From Paracoccaceae bacterium (GTDB lineage: Bacteria; Pseudomonadota; Alphaproteobacteria; Rhodobacterales; Rhodobacteraceae), in the NCBI GenBank assembly GCA_003605175.1, contig QWDA01000005.1:248001-312000 (forward strand): 64,000 nt of DNA. Reading direction: 5' to 3'. The translations under genes were made by a program, and so were the position numbers. This document shows positions 1 to 10,080 of the stretch, one piece after another. The notes below the pieces were generated by a model. That model was not told the DNA's origin and did not search any database. It saw only the letters and a list, made by a program, of their open reading frames with translations. Position 1 is the first letter of the stretch. Each line of letters starts with the position of its first letter.

Positions 1-16
1 CGGGCGTGAGATACAT
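1..16 (-). CDS. Possible start of the next gene (edge fragment)
   Basis: An ATG on the minus strand at 14-16 lies 14 bases past the stop of the TerB-like gene and opens a frame reading M-Y-L-T-P off the window edge. It could be the first codons of a co-transcribed gene. Only five codons are visible and no clear ribosome binding site precedes it, so this is a pointer, not a firm call. Confidence 0.2.
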
Positions 17-30
17 CGGCAGGGCGGCGG

Positions 31-474
31 TCACCGGTTGCGGGCCTCGACCCTCTGCCGCGCGAGCGCGCTGTCGCGGTCGTTGACCCCGAGCAGATTG
101 GCGACAAGGCGGAGGAGCGAATCTTCCTCGGCATCGCGCAGGCCGTCAGTGAGGGCAACGTCCCAGAGCGCCTCGACCACGCTTTCGCGGTCCTCGTAAG
201 GCACCGCGTCCTTGATCGCGCGGGTGAAGCGGACCGTGTCGGGTGCCTCGCCTTCGAGCGCCTCGGCCTGGGTCCGGAGCGCCGGCGCCTCGAAAGGCGA
301 GAGGCCGTAGCGGGCGGCGAGGATCCTGTCGATCCGCTCCTGTTCCGCCTGGGCGTAGTCGCCGTCGGAACGGGCGAGGCGGACGAGGAGCGCCCCGAGC
401 GCGAGGCGGGCGTCGCCCTCGGGGAGCGGGTCGGGATCGGGGCGCGTGAGGCGGTGCAGGAAATCGGCAAACAT
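31..474 (-). CDS. TerB-like tellurite-resistance-family protein
   Basis: A 147-residue soluble, all-alpha, acidic protein. Residues 20-55 carry the typical TerB opening (LALGALLVRLARSDGDYAQAE), and residues 95-125 repeat a similar helix pair with an acidic D-A-E-E-D stretch, matching the TerB/DjlA N-terminal fold that is thought to bind metal. The family is annotated from tellurite operons, but lone copies like this occur widely in Rhodobacterales with no known role. No other ter genes are nearby, so tellurite resistance should not be assumed. Length is normal for the single-domain family. Confidence 0.75.
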   Translation of the reverse strand: MFADFLHRLTRPDPDPLPEGDARLALGALLVRLARSDGDYAQAEQERIDRILAARYGLSPFEAPALRTQAEALEGEAPDTVRFTRAIKDAVPYEDRESVVEALWDVALTDGLRDAEEDSLLRLVANLLGVNDRDSALARQRVEARNR

Positions 475-962
475 GGCACGGATATAGAGCGCGGGCCGGG
501 GCGTGGAAAGGCGCGATCACGGAAACGGAACGCGCCGGAGGTCTCCTTTCGGAGCCGATCCGGCGCGCCAACCGACCAACCATTTACACAGATGCCAAAA
601 CCGGCATCCGCCACGGCCCCCATGAACACGCGGCGATGGGCGAGAGTGGGACGAGATTTCTCTCGTTCATGTCGGATTTGTGAAGGCTGCCGTTCGGGTG
701 TGGGGATCGGGTGAAAAGGCGATTTCCGAAATGCCTACAATCGGAGCCGTCCCGGCGCCGGTTCCGGGGCCGGTCGCGCTGTTGTCGTGCTGTGGGCAAC
801 AATTAACCTGGATACGGTTACCGTGGGAGGCACGGGTTTCCGCCACAATTCGATTGATCGACATATGGAAACGGACTGTTGAAAGACAAATTTCAACCCC
901 TGCGGTAGTGCGCCCGCGCCGGATCACACCGCTCACGGGCACTCGGGACGGCCGTTTCGCGA
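475..962. other. Intergenic stretch with one strong hairpin
   Basis: No convincing gene lies between the TerB-like gene and pyrG. A GC-rich hairpin is visible: arms CGCGCCGGA (531-539) and TCCGGCGCG (559-567), with a shorter inner stem and a TTTC loop. It has no T-run on either side, so it may be a structural element in the TerB gene leader rather than a terminator. The rest is less GC-rich than the genes and shows no clear ORF, tRNA or known riboswitch. Confidence 0.4.
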
Positions 963-2606
<1,644 letters not shown>

Positions 2607-2769
2607 ATGCGAAAGTCCCGTGCCCGATGCCAGATCAGGGGGCGTTCTTTACCCTTGCGGATACGCCTCCCACGGGACTCAAGAGATAGCGGATTCGGAC
2701 CGTCCCGGCAAGCCTTGAACCCGCAAGATGATGTGGTTTCTTGCCCCTGGCTCCCCAAGGGGTCGCGGG

Positions 2770-3129
2770 TTATTCCGCCGGAGGAGGAACCAGCGGCGTT
2801 TCGTTCGCCGGTGGCGGAAGCAGGTCGTTGGTGGGCAGCGAGGGCCGGCCCGTATCGCTGCTCTCGGCCGGCGCGTCGAGGCCGAGCCGGTCGATCACCG
2901 AGGAATCGGCCGATTTCTGCGCCGCGAGGATCGTCAGCGTGATCGAGGTGGCGATGAAGGCGATGGCGAAACCCCAGGTGAGCTTGCCGAGCGCCGTCGC
3001 CGCGCCGCGAGCCGAGATTGCGCCGCCTCCGCCCATGCCGAGCCCGCCGCCCTCGGAGCGCTGCAGCAGCACCACGCCGATCAGGCAGAGCGCGACGATC
3101 AGGTGGACGATCAGGACGACGTTTTCCAT
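2770..3129 (-). CDS. secG: Preprotein translocase subunit SecG
   Basis: Small inner-membrane subunit that associates with SecYE and aids SecA-driven export. It has 119 residues and two hydrophobic segments, about residues 2-22 and 50-72. The linker between them holds the family hallmark LLQRSEGGGLGMGGGG, rich in glycine. The C-terminal tail is proline- and serine-rich, as is usual in Rhodobacterales. It is followed on the same strand by pyrG, a common arrangement in alphaproteobacteria. Confidence 0.93.
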   Translation of the reverse strand: MENVVLIVHLIVALCLIGVVLLQRSEGGGLGMGGGGAISARGAATALGKLTWGFAIAFIATSITLTILAAQKSADSSVIDRLGLDAPAESSDTGRPSLPTNDLLPPPANETPLVPPPAE

Positions 3130-3198
3130 CGGGGCCTCGGTCTGGGTCAGCGCGCTATCTAGTCGGTTCGCCCCGGTGCCGCAACCCCGCAGGGCGCG

Positions 3199-3594
3199 CT
3201 ATTCGTCGACATCGTCCATGTCGGCCTGGCCGGTGATCGCGCGGCGGGCGATGCTCCAGGACAGGCCGATCCCGAGGATCAGCGAGAGCGCGAGGAGGCC
3301 GAGCCAGACATTGAGGCTGCGGTTGCCGAGGGCGAGGACGCCGATGTCGATCAGCACCCAGATCAGCGCGCCGAAGATCGCCGCGACGAGCGCCATGCCG
3401 AACCCGCCGATGGAGCGGAGCGTGGCGCGGAGATAGATCACGTAGCCGGTCAGCAAGAGGAGCCCGCCCAGGACGATGAGCGGCATCTGCTCGGACCAGG
3501 AGCCGCGCGCCCAGGCGAGATAGTTGAACCGCGTAGGGTTGAAGGTGAGCGCGAGCAGCACGAAGGCGATAGCCCATCGGATGGCGAAGCCCAT
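3199..3594 (-). CDS. Four-helix membrane protein (DUF6524-like)
   Basis: A 131-residue integral membrane protein with four hydrophobic helices: about 5-22, 38-56, 65-85 and 93-114. The tail ends in an acidic MDDVDE. The opening MGFAIRWAIAFVLLALTFNP resembles a Rhodobacterales-restricted family that I believe is labelled DUF6524, but I cannot confirm the name. I chose the start at 3594 because the hydrophobic protein begins there and upstream codons read as noise opposite purA. It diverges from purA, sharing a promoter region of about 130 bases. Function unknown. Confidence 0.7.
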   Translation of the reverse strand: MGFAIRWAIAFVLLALTFNPTRFNYLAWARGSWSEQMPLIVLGGLLLLTGYVIYLRATLRSIGGFGMALVAAIFGALIWVLIDIGVLALGNRSLNVWLGLLALSLILGIGLSWSIARRAITGQADMDDVDE

Positions 3595-3721
3595 GGCGGA
3601 TCTCCTGCAGGTCTCCCTTTGAATGCCCCGGCGCTCTGCGGCTGTAAAGCGCATGGAATTCCGGTTTCCCATGTCCGCGCCTGCCGCTATACCGGCGCGG
3701 GTTTGCGCGAGGGAGTTCAGC

Positions 3722-5014
3722 ATGGCCAACGTCGTGGTTGTCGGCGCCCAGTGGGGTGATGAGGGCAAGGGCAAGATCGTCGACTGGCTGAGCGAGCGGG
3801 CCGACGTGATCGCGCGGTTCCAGGGTGGCCACAACGCGGGCCATACTCTGGTGATCGATGGCGAGGTCTACAAGCTCCATGCGCTGCCCTCGGGCGTGGT
3901 GCGGGGTGGCAAGATGTCGGTGATCGGCAATGGCGTGGTGCTCGACCCCTGGCATCTCCTGAAGGAGATCGAGGCGATCCGCGGCCAGGGGGTCGAGATC
4001 AGCCCCGAAACGCTGATGATCGCCGGGAACACGCCCTTGATTCTGCCGTTTCATGGCGAGCTCGACCGGGCGCGGGAGAGCCAGAACGCGGTCGCCAAGA
4101 TCGGCACGACCGGGCGCGGGATCGGGCCGGCCTATGAGGACAAGGTGGGGCGCCGGGCGATCCGGGTGGCGGATCTGGCCGACGACGCGACGCTGGAGCT
4201 GCGGGTAGACCGGGCGCTGGTGCATCACAACGCCTTGCGGTCGGGCCTCGGGCTTCCGGCGATCGACCGGGACGCGCTGATCGCGGAGCTGCGCGAGATC
4301 GCGCCGAAGCTGGCGCCCTATGTCCGCAATGTCTGGTACGAGCTGAGCGAGGCGCGCAAGAGCGGCAAGCGGATCCTGTTCGAAGGGGCGCAGGGCGCGC
4401 TTCTGGACATCGATTTCGGGACTTATCCGTTCGTCACCTCGTCGAACGTGATCGCCGGGCAGGCGGCGACCGGCACCGGGGTCGGCCCCGGCGCCATCGA
4501 TTTCGTGCTGGGCATCGTCAAGGCCTACACGACGCGGGTGGGCGAGGGGCCGTTTCCGACCGAGCTGCACGATGCCGATGGCGAGCGGCTGGGCGAGCGG
4601 GGCCATGAATTCGGCACGACCACGGGCCGGAAGCGGCGCTGCGGCTGGTTCGATGCCTGCCTGGTGCGGCAGACCGCGGCGACCAGCGGGATGAACGGCA
4701 TCGCGCTGACCAAGCTCGACGTGCTGGACGGGTTCGAGACGCTCAGGATCTGCACCGGCTACGATCTCGACGGCGAGCTCCTGCCCTATCTGCCGATCGC
4801 GGCGGACCAACAGGCGCGTTGCAAACCGGTCTACGAGGAGATCGAGGGTTGGGCGGAGAGCACCGTGGGTGCGCGGAGCTGGGCCGACCTGCCGGCGCAG
4901 GCGATCAAGTATGTGCGCCGGATCGAGGAGCTGATCCGCTGCCCCGTGGCGCTGGTCTCCACGAGCCCCGAGCGCGAGGACACGATCCTCGTCACCGATC
5001 CGTTCGCGGACTGA
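3722..5014 (+). CDS. purA: Adenylosuccinate synthetase
   Basis: Joins IMP and aspartate using GTP to form adenylosuccinate, the first step from IMP to AMP. The start at 3722 gives [20 protein letters not shown], the canonical N-terminus with the [11 protein letters not shown] loop; upstream codons in frame are not conserved. The protein has 430 residues, normal for the family. Further hallmarks are [27 protein letters not shown] and [14 protein letters not shown]. The stop codon overlaps the start of the DUF2842 gene by one base, so translation is probably coupled. Confidence 0.98.
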   Translation: MANVVVVGAQWGDEGKGKIVDWLSERADVIARFQGGHNAGHTLVIDGEVYKLHALPSGVVRGGKMSVIGNGVVLDPWHLLKEIEAIRGQGVEISPETLMIAGNTPLILPFHGELDRARESQNAVAKIGTTGRGIGPAYEDKVGRRAIRVADLADDATLELRVDRALVHHNALRSGLGLPAIDRDALIAELREIAPKLAPYVRNVWYELSEARKSGKRILFEGAQGALLDIDFGTYPFVTSSNVIAGQAATGTGVGPGAIDFVLGIVKAYTTRVGEGPFPTELHDADGERLGERGHEFGTTTGRKRRCGWFDACLVRQTAATSGMNGIALTKLDVLDGFETLRICTGYDLDGELLPYLPIAADQQARCKPVYEEIEGWAESTVGARSWADLPAQAIKYVRRIEELIRCPVALVSTSPEREDTILVTDPFAD

Positions 5015-5238
5015 TGGCGCTTTCCTACAAGGCGCGGCGGCGCTGGTCCGTGGTGATCCTCCTGGTCGGGATGCCGCTCTATATCGTCGCGGCGGTCACG
5101 GTGATGAACTTCCTCGACCGGCCGCCTTTCTGGGTCGAGCTCCTGGTCTATGTGGGGCTGGGCTTCCTCTGGGCGCTGCCGTTCCGGGCGGTGTTCCGGG
5201 GCGTGGGCCAGGCGGATCCGGACGAGACGGACGACTAG
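5014..5238 (+). CDS. DUF2842 family membrane protein
   Basis: A 74-residue protein with two hydrophobic helices (about 13-33 and 41-60) and an acidic end (DPDETDD). The basic opening [11 protein letters not shown] followed by a first helix and PPFWVELLVYVGLGFLWALPFR is typical of the alphaproteobacterial DUF2842 family. Its ATG overlaps the purA stop by one base (5014), so it is the second gene of a purA operon. Its role is not known. Confidence 0.85.
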   Translation: MALSYKARRRWSVVILLVGMPLYIVAAVTVMNFLDRPPFWVELLVYVGLGFLWALPFRAVFRGVGQADPDETDD

Positions 5239-5270
5239 CGCGGGACGAGTTTCCTCGGAGTTGCTGCCGT

Positions 5271-5586
5271 TGCCTTGCCCCGCCCGAATTGCGCCGATGG
5301 CTGCCCGGGCGAGCGCCTGCTCGTGTCACGCCAGAGGCGTGCCTCCGGCACGACCGGGCTGGCGCCCTCGCAACGGCTGTGCAGCACCCCCGCCCGGGGC
5401 AAGGCCCGAAGGGCCGCCGGGCAAGCGCCTGCCCGTCCCGGCGGGCTGGCGCTCTGGTGACGTTTGCGCGGACCTTCGAGGTCGGAGGCGGGTTGCACCA
5501 TAAATCGCCCCGACCAACCGTAACTGCGCCATCCCACGGGCAGGCGCGCCCGGCTTCGCGCATCGGTGCGTCGGACGGTGGATTCA
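5271..5586. repeat. Dispersed inverted-end repeat, copy A (composite)
   Basis: This convergent gap holds a repeat also found at 45766-45967 and 62286-62500. Shared parts are a left flank TGCCTTGCCCCGCCCGA (5271), a left arm CCGGGCAAGCGCCTGCCCGT (5417-5436) and a matching inverted right arm (5536-5553), then a CGGCTTC..TCGGTGC tail. A second left-arm-like sequence lies at 5305-5324, followed by a GTCACGCC..CCGGCACGACCGGGCTGG stretch that recurs in the 62-kb copy, so this copy looks nested. No gene is credible here; the open frames are an effect of high GC. Confidence 0.8.
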
Positions 5587-5621
5587 GCGGAGCGCGCATT
5601 TCCACCGGAACGCATCCCGAT

Positions 5622-6428
5622 CTAGTCGAACACCGAGGGGTCGGTTTCCGCGACGCGGCCTTCCTTGATTTCGAGAAGGCGCCGGTGGACCAGCGCCACG
5701 AGTACGCCTCCGAACGCGTAGAACGGCGCGGATAGGAGGGCGATCATGGCAAAGACCGAGATGTCGTCGACGCGCACGCTGACATACAAATCGATGAGCA
5801 CGGCGACGACGGCGGCGGCCGAGGTGCCGACCAGGACCAGCACCGTCGCGACGGCGAGGATCGCGAGGATCTGCCAGCGGTAGCCACGGGTAAGCCGGGC
5901 GCTGCGGGCGAAGGCGCGGAACCCGGAGCCTTCGAGCGCGGCGTCGGGGGCGGCGACGGCGAGGGCGGCGGCGATCCAGAGCGCGAGGCCGATGACCGGA
6001 AGCGCCGGGAGCACGTCGATTTCCTCGAAGAAGGCGGCAGCGCCGACGAGGAGCGCGATGCCGGCGGCGGTGCCGAGGGGGAGGCCGGTCAGTACGCCCC
6101 GGAGCGCAGCCGCAAGGCGGGCACGGAACGGGCTCCGTTTTCCGCGCTGCGCGTCGCGCGTTGGAAGCGCGGTCAACGCCGCACTGGCGCCCACCGCCAC
6201 GGCGGGGTGCGCGGCGGCGCCGAGGAATTCCCAGCGATGGGAGAGCGGGAAGGCCTCCATCACGATATAGGTCGCGAAGAAGCCCAGGCCCACGGCGGCG
6301 GCAACCGGCAGGATCGCGCGCGGCAGGATGCGGAACACGATGCGCGAAGCCTCGGCGAAGATCGCGCCGGCATTGAACGGGAACCGGGTTTCGGCTGGGA
6401 CGAGGGAGGGGTCGGATTCGGCTGTCAT
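5622..6428 (-). CDS. Multi-span membrane protein, paralogue of the next gene
   Basis: A 268-residue integral membrane protein of unknown function with about six hydrophobic segments. The signature LTRGYRWQILAILAVATVL followed near the end by LVHRRLLEIKEGR is shared with the neighbour at 6569-7363 (LTKGYRWPIIGAIIL and LIYARLREIKEGV). This places both in the broad DUF-type membrane family related to the membrane domain of glycerophosphodiester phosphodiesterases. The two are tandem paralogues on the same strand, separated by a terminator-like hairpin. This copy is the more diverged and has an acidic tail (TDPSVFD). Confidence 0.65.
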   Translation of the reverse strand: MTAESDPSLVPAETRFPFNAGAIFAEASRIVFRILPRAILPVAAAVGLGFFATYIVMEAFPLSHRWEFLGAAAHPAVAVGASAALTALPTRDAQRGKRSPFRARLAAALRGVLTGLPLGTAAGIALLVGAAAFFEEIDVLPALPVIGLALWIAAALAVAAPDAALEGSGFRAFARSARLTRGYRWQILAILAVATVLVLVGTSAAAVVAVLIDLYVSVRVDDISVFAMIALLSAPFYAFGGVLVALVHRRLLEIKEGRVAETDPSVFD

Positions 6429-6528
6429 GTGAACGCAGTCAGGCCCGAGAATTCCTGGGTCGCAATCGAATAGTGCACATTCGCTGTCCCATCCGGCGGT
6501 CGCCGCGTTCCACCGGGCCCGCCCTGGG

Positions 6529-6558
6529 AAGGCCCGGCTCGCGGGGGAGCCGGGCCTT
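6529..6558 (-). terminator. Rho-independent-like hairpin between the two membrane-protein genes
   Basis: A perfect 12-base stem, AAGGCCCGGCTC (6529-6540) with GAGCCGGGCCTT (6547-6558) and a GCGGGG loop, sits 10 bases past the stop of the upstream minus-strand gene. The A/T ends of the stem fit an intrinsic terminator, although no long T-run follows on the minus strand. It probably reduces read-through into the paralogue at 5622-6428. Confidence 0.65.
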
Positions 6559-6568
6559 GCGGTTTCGG

Positions 6569-7363
6569 TTATTCGAAGACCGAGACGATCTGGTCGAGGC
6601 CGACGCCTTCCTTGATCTCGCGCAGGCGGGCATAGATCAGCGAGACGAGGATGCCACTGAAGCCGCTGCTGATCGTGGTCAGGAGCGCGTAGAGTACGAG
6701 CGGCAGGATGAGCCCGCCCCCGGTGGCGGCGGCGGCGAGGTCGACGACGAGCCCGACGGCGAACAGGAAGAGAGCCATCGCGATCCCCGCGAGGATAATC
6801 GCGCCGATGATGGGCCAGCGATAGCCCTTGGTGAGCGCGGCGCTGCGGCCGAGCCCCTTGAAGCCGACGCCTTCCTCGAGCGTGACGGCCGGCGCCATCA
6901 CCGAGAACACGGCGTAGACCCAGAGGCCGGGAATGATCAGCGCGATCAAGGCGACACCGACGAGCAGGCTGGCGACCAGCGAGAGAACCGCGATCGGGAT
7001 CGCGGCGCGGAGCGCGGGGCCGAAATAGCTGCCGAGCCGGGTCGGACGGCCGAGCTTGGCGTCATAGGCCAGTTGCACGACCAGCGCGGTCAGGATCCCG
7101 GTGATCACTAGGTTGAGGATCGTCGAGACGGCGAAGGCGCCGGGGCCCGGCGGGGCGGAAACGCCGCCCACGGCCGCGCCGCCGAGCGTCAAGCTCCAGC
7201 CGATCGAGACGCCGGAAATCAACAGCGAGAGCAGGATCGGGGCGACGCATAGGAGCATGACCGCGATCAGATTCCCGAACAGGATCTTGAAGGATTCTCC
7301 GATGATCGAGCCGACGCCGAGCGGCGCGGGCGTGCTGCCGGAGTTGATGGACATGTCCGTCAT
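6569..7363 (-). CDS. Multi-span membrane protein
   Basis: A 264-residue protein with about six hydrophobic helices. After a short polar start it has GSIIGESFKILFGNLIAVMLL, then helices around 80-105, 125-160, 190-215 and 220-245, and ends LREIKEGVGLDQIVSVFE. The amphipathic segment SAALTKGYRWPIIGAI is the family marker shared with the gene downstream. Glycerophosphodiester-phosphodiesterase membrane-domain and YciC-like proteins have this plan, but no catalytic domain is present here. The start at 7363 has a GGGAAG purine stretch upstream. Function unknown. Confidence 0.65.
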   Translation of the reverse strand: MTDMSINSGSTPAPLGVGSIIGESFKILFGNLIAVMLLCVAPILLSLLISGVSIGWSLTLGGAAVGGVSAPPGPGAFAVSTILNLVITGILTALVVQLAYDAKLGRPTRLGSYFGPALRAAIPIAVLSLVASLLVGVALIALIIPGLWVYAVFSVMAPAVTLEEGVGFKGLGRSAALTKGYRWPIIGAIILAGIAMALFLFAVGLVVDLAAAATGGGLILPLVLYALLTTISSGFSGILVSLIYARLREIKEGVGLDQIVSVFE

Positions 7364-7517
7364 GATAACTTCCCAAAGTTCTGCCGCGGCGCGGCCGTTA
7401 TTCGCGGGGGATTACCCGTTCAATACGGCCAAATTATGGGACCCGAACATCGATTGTTGCAGCCGTACCCGCAAAATGCCGGCGGGAATGTGGCGTTTTG
7501 GCCCCGGGCCGGGTCGG

Positions 7518-8249
7518 TCAGGCGCGGTTCGGGCGTTTCGCCTGGGGCGAGTTGAGCTCGGCCAGGATCGCATGGGCGGCGGCGCGCGGGTCGGGCGCGC
7601 GGTGGATCGGGCGGCCGACGACCACGTGGTCGGCGCCCTCGGCGATGGCCTCGGCCGGGGTCATGACGCGCTTCTGGTCGCCCCTGTCGGCACCGGCGGG
7701 GCGGACGCCGGGGGTGACGATCAGCCGGCCCGCGGCCGAGGGCAGCGCGCGGACCAGTGCGGCCTCGTGCGGCGAGGCGATCACCCCGTCGGCGCCGGCG
7801 CGGAACGCGGCATCGGCGCGGGCGGCGACGATCTCGGCCACCTCGCCCGGGCGGATCTGGCCGGCATCGAGATCGACGCGGTCGAGCGAGGTGAGGATGG
7901 TGACGGCGAGGATCTTCGTGCCCGAGGCGCCGGCGCCCTCGCGGGCGGCGCGGACCACATGCGGGTCGCCATGGACGGTGAGGAAATCGAGCTCGAACTG
8001 CGCGAGGCCCCTGACCGCAGCCTCCACCGTGGCGCCGATGTCGAAGAGCTTGAGGTCCAGGAAGATGCGCTTGCCGTGCTCGGCCTTGAGTTCGTTCGCG
8101 AGCGCGAGGCCGCCGCCGGTGAGCATCCCGAGGCCGATCTTGTAGAACGACACCGCGTCGCCGAGGCGCTCGGCGAGGGCGAGGCCCTGCACGGCGTCGG
8201 GGAGGTCGAGGGCGGCAATCAGGCGGTCATCGGCGGGAAGCTCGGTCAA
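7518..8249 (-). CDS. pyrF: Orotidine 5'-phosphate decarboxylase
   Basis: Converts OMP to UMP, the last step of de novo UMP synthesis. The 243-residue TIM barrel carries the catalytic Asp65-x-Lys67-x-x-Asp70 motif in FLDLKLFDIGATV, substrate-binding TPGVRP near 190 and the phosphate loop VVGRPI. I place the start at a TTG (8247-8249) preceded by GGAGCGG, giving LTELPADDRLIAALD; the longer open frame upstream is composition noise. There is no internal ATG that would preserve the first strand AALD, which supports the TTG. The small unknown gene at 8303-8608 lies just upstream on the same strand. Confidence 0.95.
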   Translation of the reverse strand: MTELPADDRLIAALDLPDAVQGLALAERLGDAVSFYKIGLGMLTGGGLALANELKAEHGKRIFLDLKLFDIGATVEAAVRGLAQFELDFLTVHGDPHVVRAAREGAGASGTKILAVTILTSLDRVDLDAGQIRPGEVAEIVAARADAAFRAGADGVIASPHEAALVRALPSAAGRLIVTPGVRPAGADRGDQKRVMTPAEAIAEGADHVVVGRPIHRAPDPRAAAHAILAELNSPQAKRPNRA

Positions 8250-8302
8250 GGGGCCGCTCCGGGTCTGGTGCGGCCCCGTGCTAGGCGCGGGCGGGGGGCG
8301 GG

Positions 8303-8608
8303 TCAAGCCCCCAGCGGGGCGGGGCCTGGACGGCGCGCCGCGACCCGGTGGGCCAGCGCATCGATCCGGTCCGGCGCGGCGGCAGCGCGGATGCGGGAGA
8401 TCAGGGGAACGCGGGCGTCGCGGCGGATCTCGCGGGCCTGGCGGATCAGCGCCGAGGCGACGACACCGGGCTCGGTGTCGAGGGGCAGGGGCAGGGCGCA
8501 GGGCACCCGCGTTGTCTCGCCGGCTTCGTGGAAGCTGACCAGCGCCTGGTAGGCGCGCGTCTGCGGGTTGTAGGTCACCTGTCCGAGTTCGGTCCGGTAG
8601 GCCGTCAT
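8303..8608 (-). CDS. Conserved-looking small protein, unknown
   Basis: A 101-residue protein, MTAYRTELGQVTYNPQTRAY..., without a signal or membrane segment. The N-terminal half looks like a small beta-rich fold (QALVSFHEAGETTRVPCALPLPLDTEP) and the C-terminal half is an arginine-rich helix (RQAREIRRDARVPLISRIR). It sits 53 bases upstream of pyrF on the same strand, so it may share its transcript. I do not recognise a family. Coding character is supported by a clear start at 8608 and the strong third-position G/C bias seen in neighbours. Confidence 0.6.
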   Translation of the reverse strand: MTAYRTELGQVTYNPQTRAYQALVSFHEAGETTRVPCALPLPLDTEPGVVASALIRQAREIRRDARVPLISRIRAAAAPDRIDALAHRVAARRPGPAPLGA

Positions 8609-8754
8609 GGCGTGCACTCCCGTCTGGCAATCTCGCAGGAAAACGCGGGTCCGCCCGGCCAGGTTCCCGATTTCGCCGCGCTGTCGCGCGTCGATCCGCC
8701 GGGGGGCGGATTCCCCGGACCCCCAGGAGTAGTTCGGGCCAGATGAAGGAGACG

Positions 8755-9081
8755 CTAGCCCTTCGGGAGATAGGGCACGCCGCCGGCGAGGTCGGTATCG
8801 TCGATCACCCGGAGGACGCCCGTGCTGCCCGCCTGGCGGGCCTTCGCATAGGGCGCATAGGCGGGATCGTTGACGAAGGCGCGGGCGGCGGCGCTGTCGG
8901 GGAATTCGACGAGCGCGATCACGGTCGAGCCCGGGTCCTCGCCCTCGAGCGTCTCGATATTGCCGGAGCGGGACAGGTATTTCCCGCCATGGCTGGCGAC
9001 GATGTTGTGCACGTTCGCGGCGTAGTCGGGCACCCAGGAATCGTCGGTGAGGGTGATGTCGGCGATCAGGTAGACGGGCAT
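8755..9081 (-). CDS. DUF1330 family protein
   Basis: A 108-residue dimeric alpha-beta-barrel (ferredoxin-like) protein. The pattern MPVYLIADITLTDDSWVPDYAANV, central VIALVEFPDSAAARAFVNDPAYAPYAKAR and closing VLRVIDDTDL are classical for DUF1330. A strong ribosome binding site (GGGGGAGGAAACC before the ATG at 9081) fixes the start. The family has no firmly known activity; related dimeric barrels act as small oxygenases or isomerases. It is the last chromosomal backbone gene before the Rhs scar. Confidence 0.85.
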   Translation of the reverse strand: MPVYLIADITLTDDSWVPDYAANVHNIVASHGGKYLSRSGNIETLEGEDPGSTVIALVEFPDSAAARAFVNDPAYAPYAKARQAGSTGVLRVIDDTDLAGGVPYLPKG

Positions 9082-9237
9082 GGTTTCCTCCCCCTTGCTC
9101 CTTCGGGCAGGCTGCCACGGGGCGCGGGCCGGGGCCAGTGGGGCAATGGTCGGTAAGGGGCCCGGCGAATTCCGGATCGGTCAGGACGATGTGGAGGAGC
9201 GCCATCGCCGGGGGCCATCCGGCGCGGTCGAAAGCGC

Positions 9238-9441
9238 GGGTGGTCGAGGGCGGGCAGATCTACTACGTCCGCGACCTGCCACATCGGCCGCCCGGTCTTC
9301 GCGACCGACGCCGCCGGTGCGCAGTTCTGGAGTGTCACGTACCTCCCCTTCGGCGGCGTCCTGACCTCCACCGGCCCGAACCCCGACCTCCGCTTCCCCG
9401 GCCAGTGGTTCCAGGCCGAATCCGGCCTCCATCAGAACTGG
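9238..9441 (+). pseudogene. Rhs core remnant 1 (no 5' part, frame broken)
   Basis: Starts abruptly with codons for VVEGGQIYYVRD in one frame, then continues in the +1 frame as HIGRPVFATDAAG...YLPFGG...RFPGQWFQAESGLHQNW, which is the conserved end of an RHS-repeat core. The two frames meet around GACCTGCCACATC (about 9272-9284). About 80 percent of this stretch matches the second remnant at 11538-11769, by eye. There is no N-terminal Rhs region in the window. It runs directly into the CT domain at 9442. Confidence 0.8.
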
Positions 9442-10080
9442 ATGCGGGACTATGATCCGACGACCGGGCGATACATTCAGGCAGACCCGCTGGGGCTGGT
9501 GGACGGGGCCAGTGTGTACGGGTACGCCAAGGGCAACCCGCTCTACTGGACCGATCCCACAGGCGAATGCGTCGGACCGGCTGCAATCGCCTGTGGCGCG
9601 GTCGGAGGGGCCGTGCTTGGCGTCGCCCTGGGGGCATTGCTTGACTATCTGGAAGACGGGTGCTTCGACTATACGCTGGAAGAAGCGGCTTGGGATGCCG
9701 CCTGGGGAGCGGCCTTTGGTGGCGCAGGCTCCGCTCTGGGGAGAGCGTATTCGGCCTACAAGGGGGCAGCCGGAGCGAGAGCGGCCGCAACGGGAGCAGG
9801 AGCGGCCTCTGCGCTGACGAAGGCCAATCCAGTCGGAAGTGCTCTAAAAGACGACATATTTCACCGTGGAGCAACCTGGACACGTGAATATGCAGCAAGA
9901 AATGGTACACACTTCCCGATTGTTGGCGGTGATGGCGCGACCAGGACTTTGACGCAGGTTCCCGGAAGTCTCAATGGAAACGCCGGGCGGTTTGAGTACA
10001 TTGTGGATTCGGCCGGAAACTTGGTACACCAACTCTTTGTTAAGGGCGGCAGAATAAATGGAGTACCTATAGTCCCATGA
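9442..10080 (+). CDS. Orphan Rhs C-terminal toxin (core end plus CT domain)
   Basis: The open frame begins within the Rhs hallmark W-M-R-D-Y-D-P-T-T-G-R-Y-I-Q-A-D-P-L-G-L and ends the core with YWTDPTG, after which a variable C-terminal domain starts. The next 100 residues are Gly/Ala-rich and hydrophobic (a pre-toxin region), and the last 80 (DDIFHRGATWTREYAARNGTHF...GRFEYIVDSAGNLVHQLFVKGG) form a compact domain with two candidate catalytic histidines. I do not recognise the toxin family. GC falls sharply from about 9840, as expected for a swapped CT cassette. The stop overlaps the next ATG (ATGA at 10077-10080). Expression as a separate protein is uncertain because upstream core is missing. 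Confidence 0.7.
   Translation: MRDYDPTTGRYIQADPLGLVDGASVYGYAKGNPLYWTDPTGECVGPAAIACGAVGGAVLGVALGALLDYLEDGCFDYTLEEAAWDAAWGAAFGGAGSALGRAYSAYKGAAGARAAATGAGAASALTKANPVGSALKDDIFHRGATWTREYAARNGTHFPIVGGDGATRTLTQVPGSLNGNAGRFEYIVDSAGNLVHQLFVKGGRINGVPIVP

Noticed and set aside
2627-2760. Possible tRNA between pyrG and secG (GGTCCGAATCC-like T-loop)
   Set aside because: Only a three-base T stem can form and no acceptor or anticodon arm is present.
3155-4810. 551-codon minus-strand open frame opposite purA
   Set aside because: Arg/Pro/Gly-rich shadow translation; the real minus-strand gene is the short membrane protein ending at 3199.
5096-5735. Several ORFs in the 5.2-5.7 kb gap, including an ACPSRRAGALVTF-like peptide also seen at 45.8 kb
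   Set aside because: The peptide recurs because the DNA repeat recurs; codon use and start sites do not support translation.
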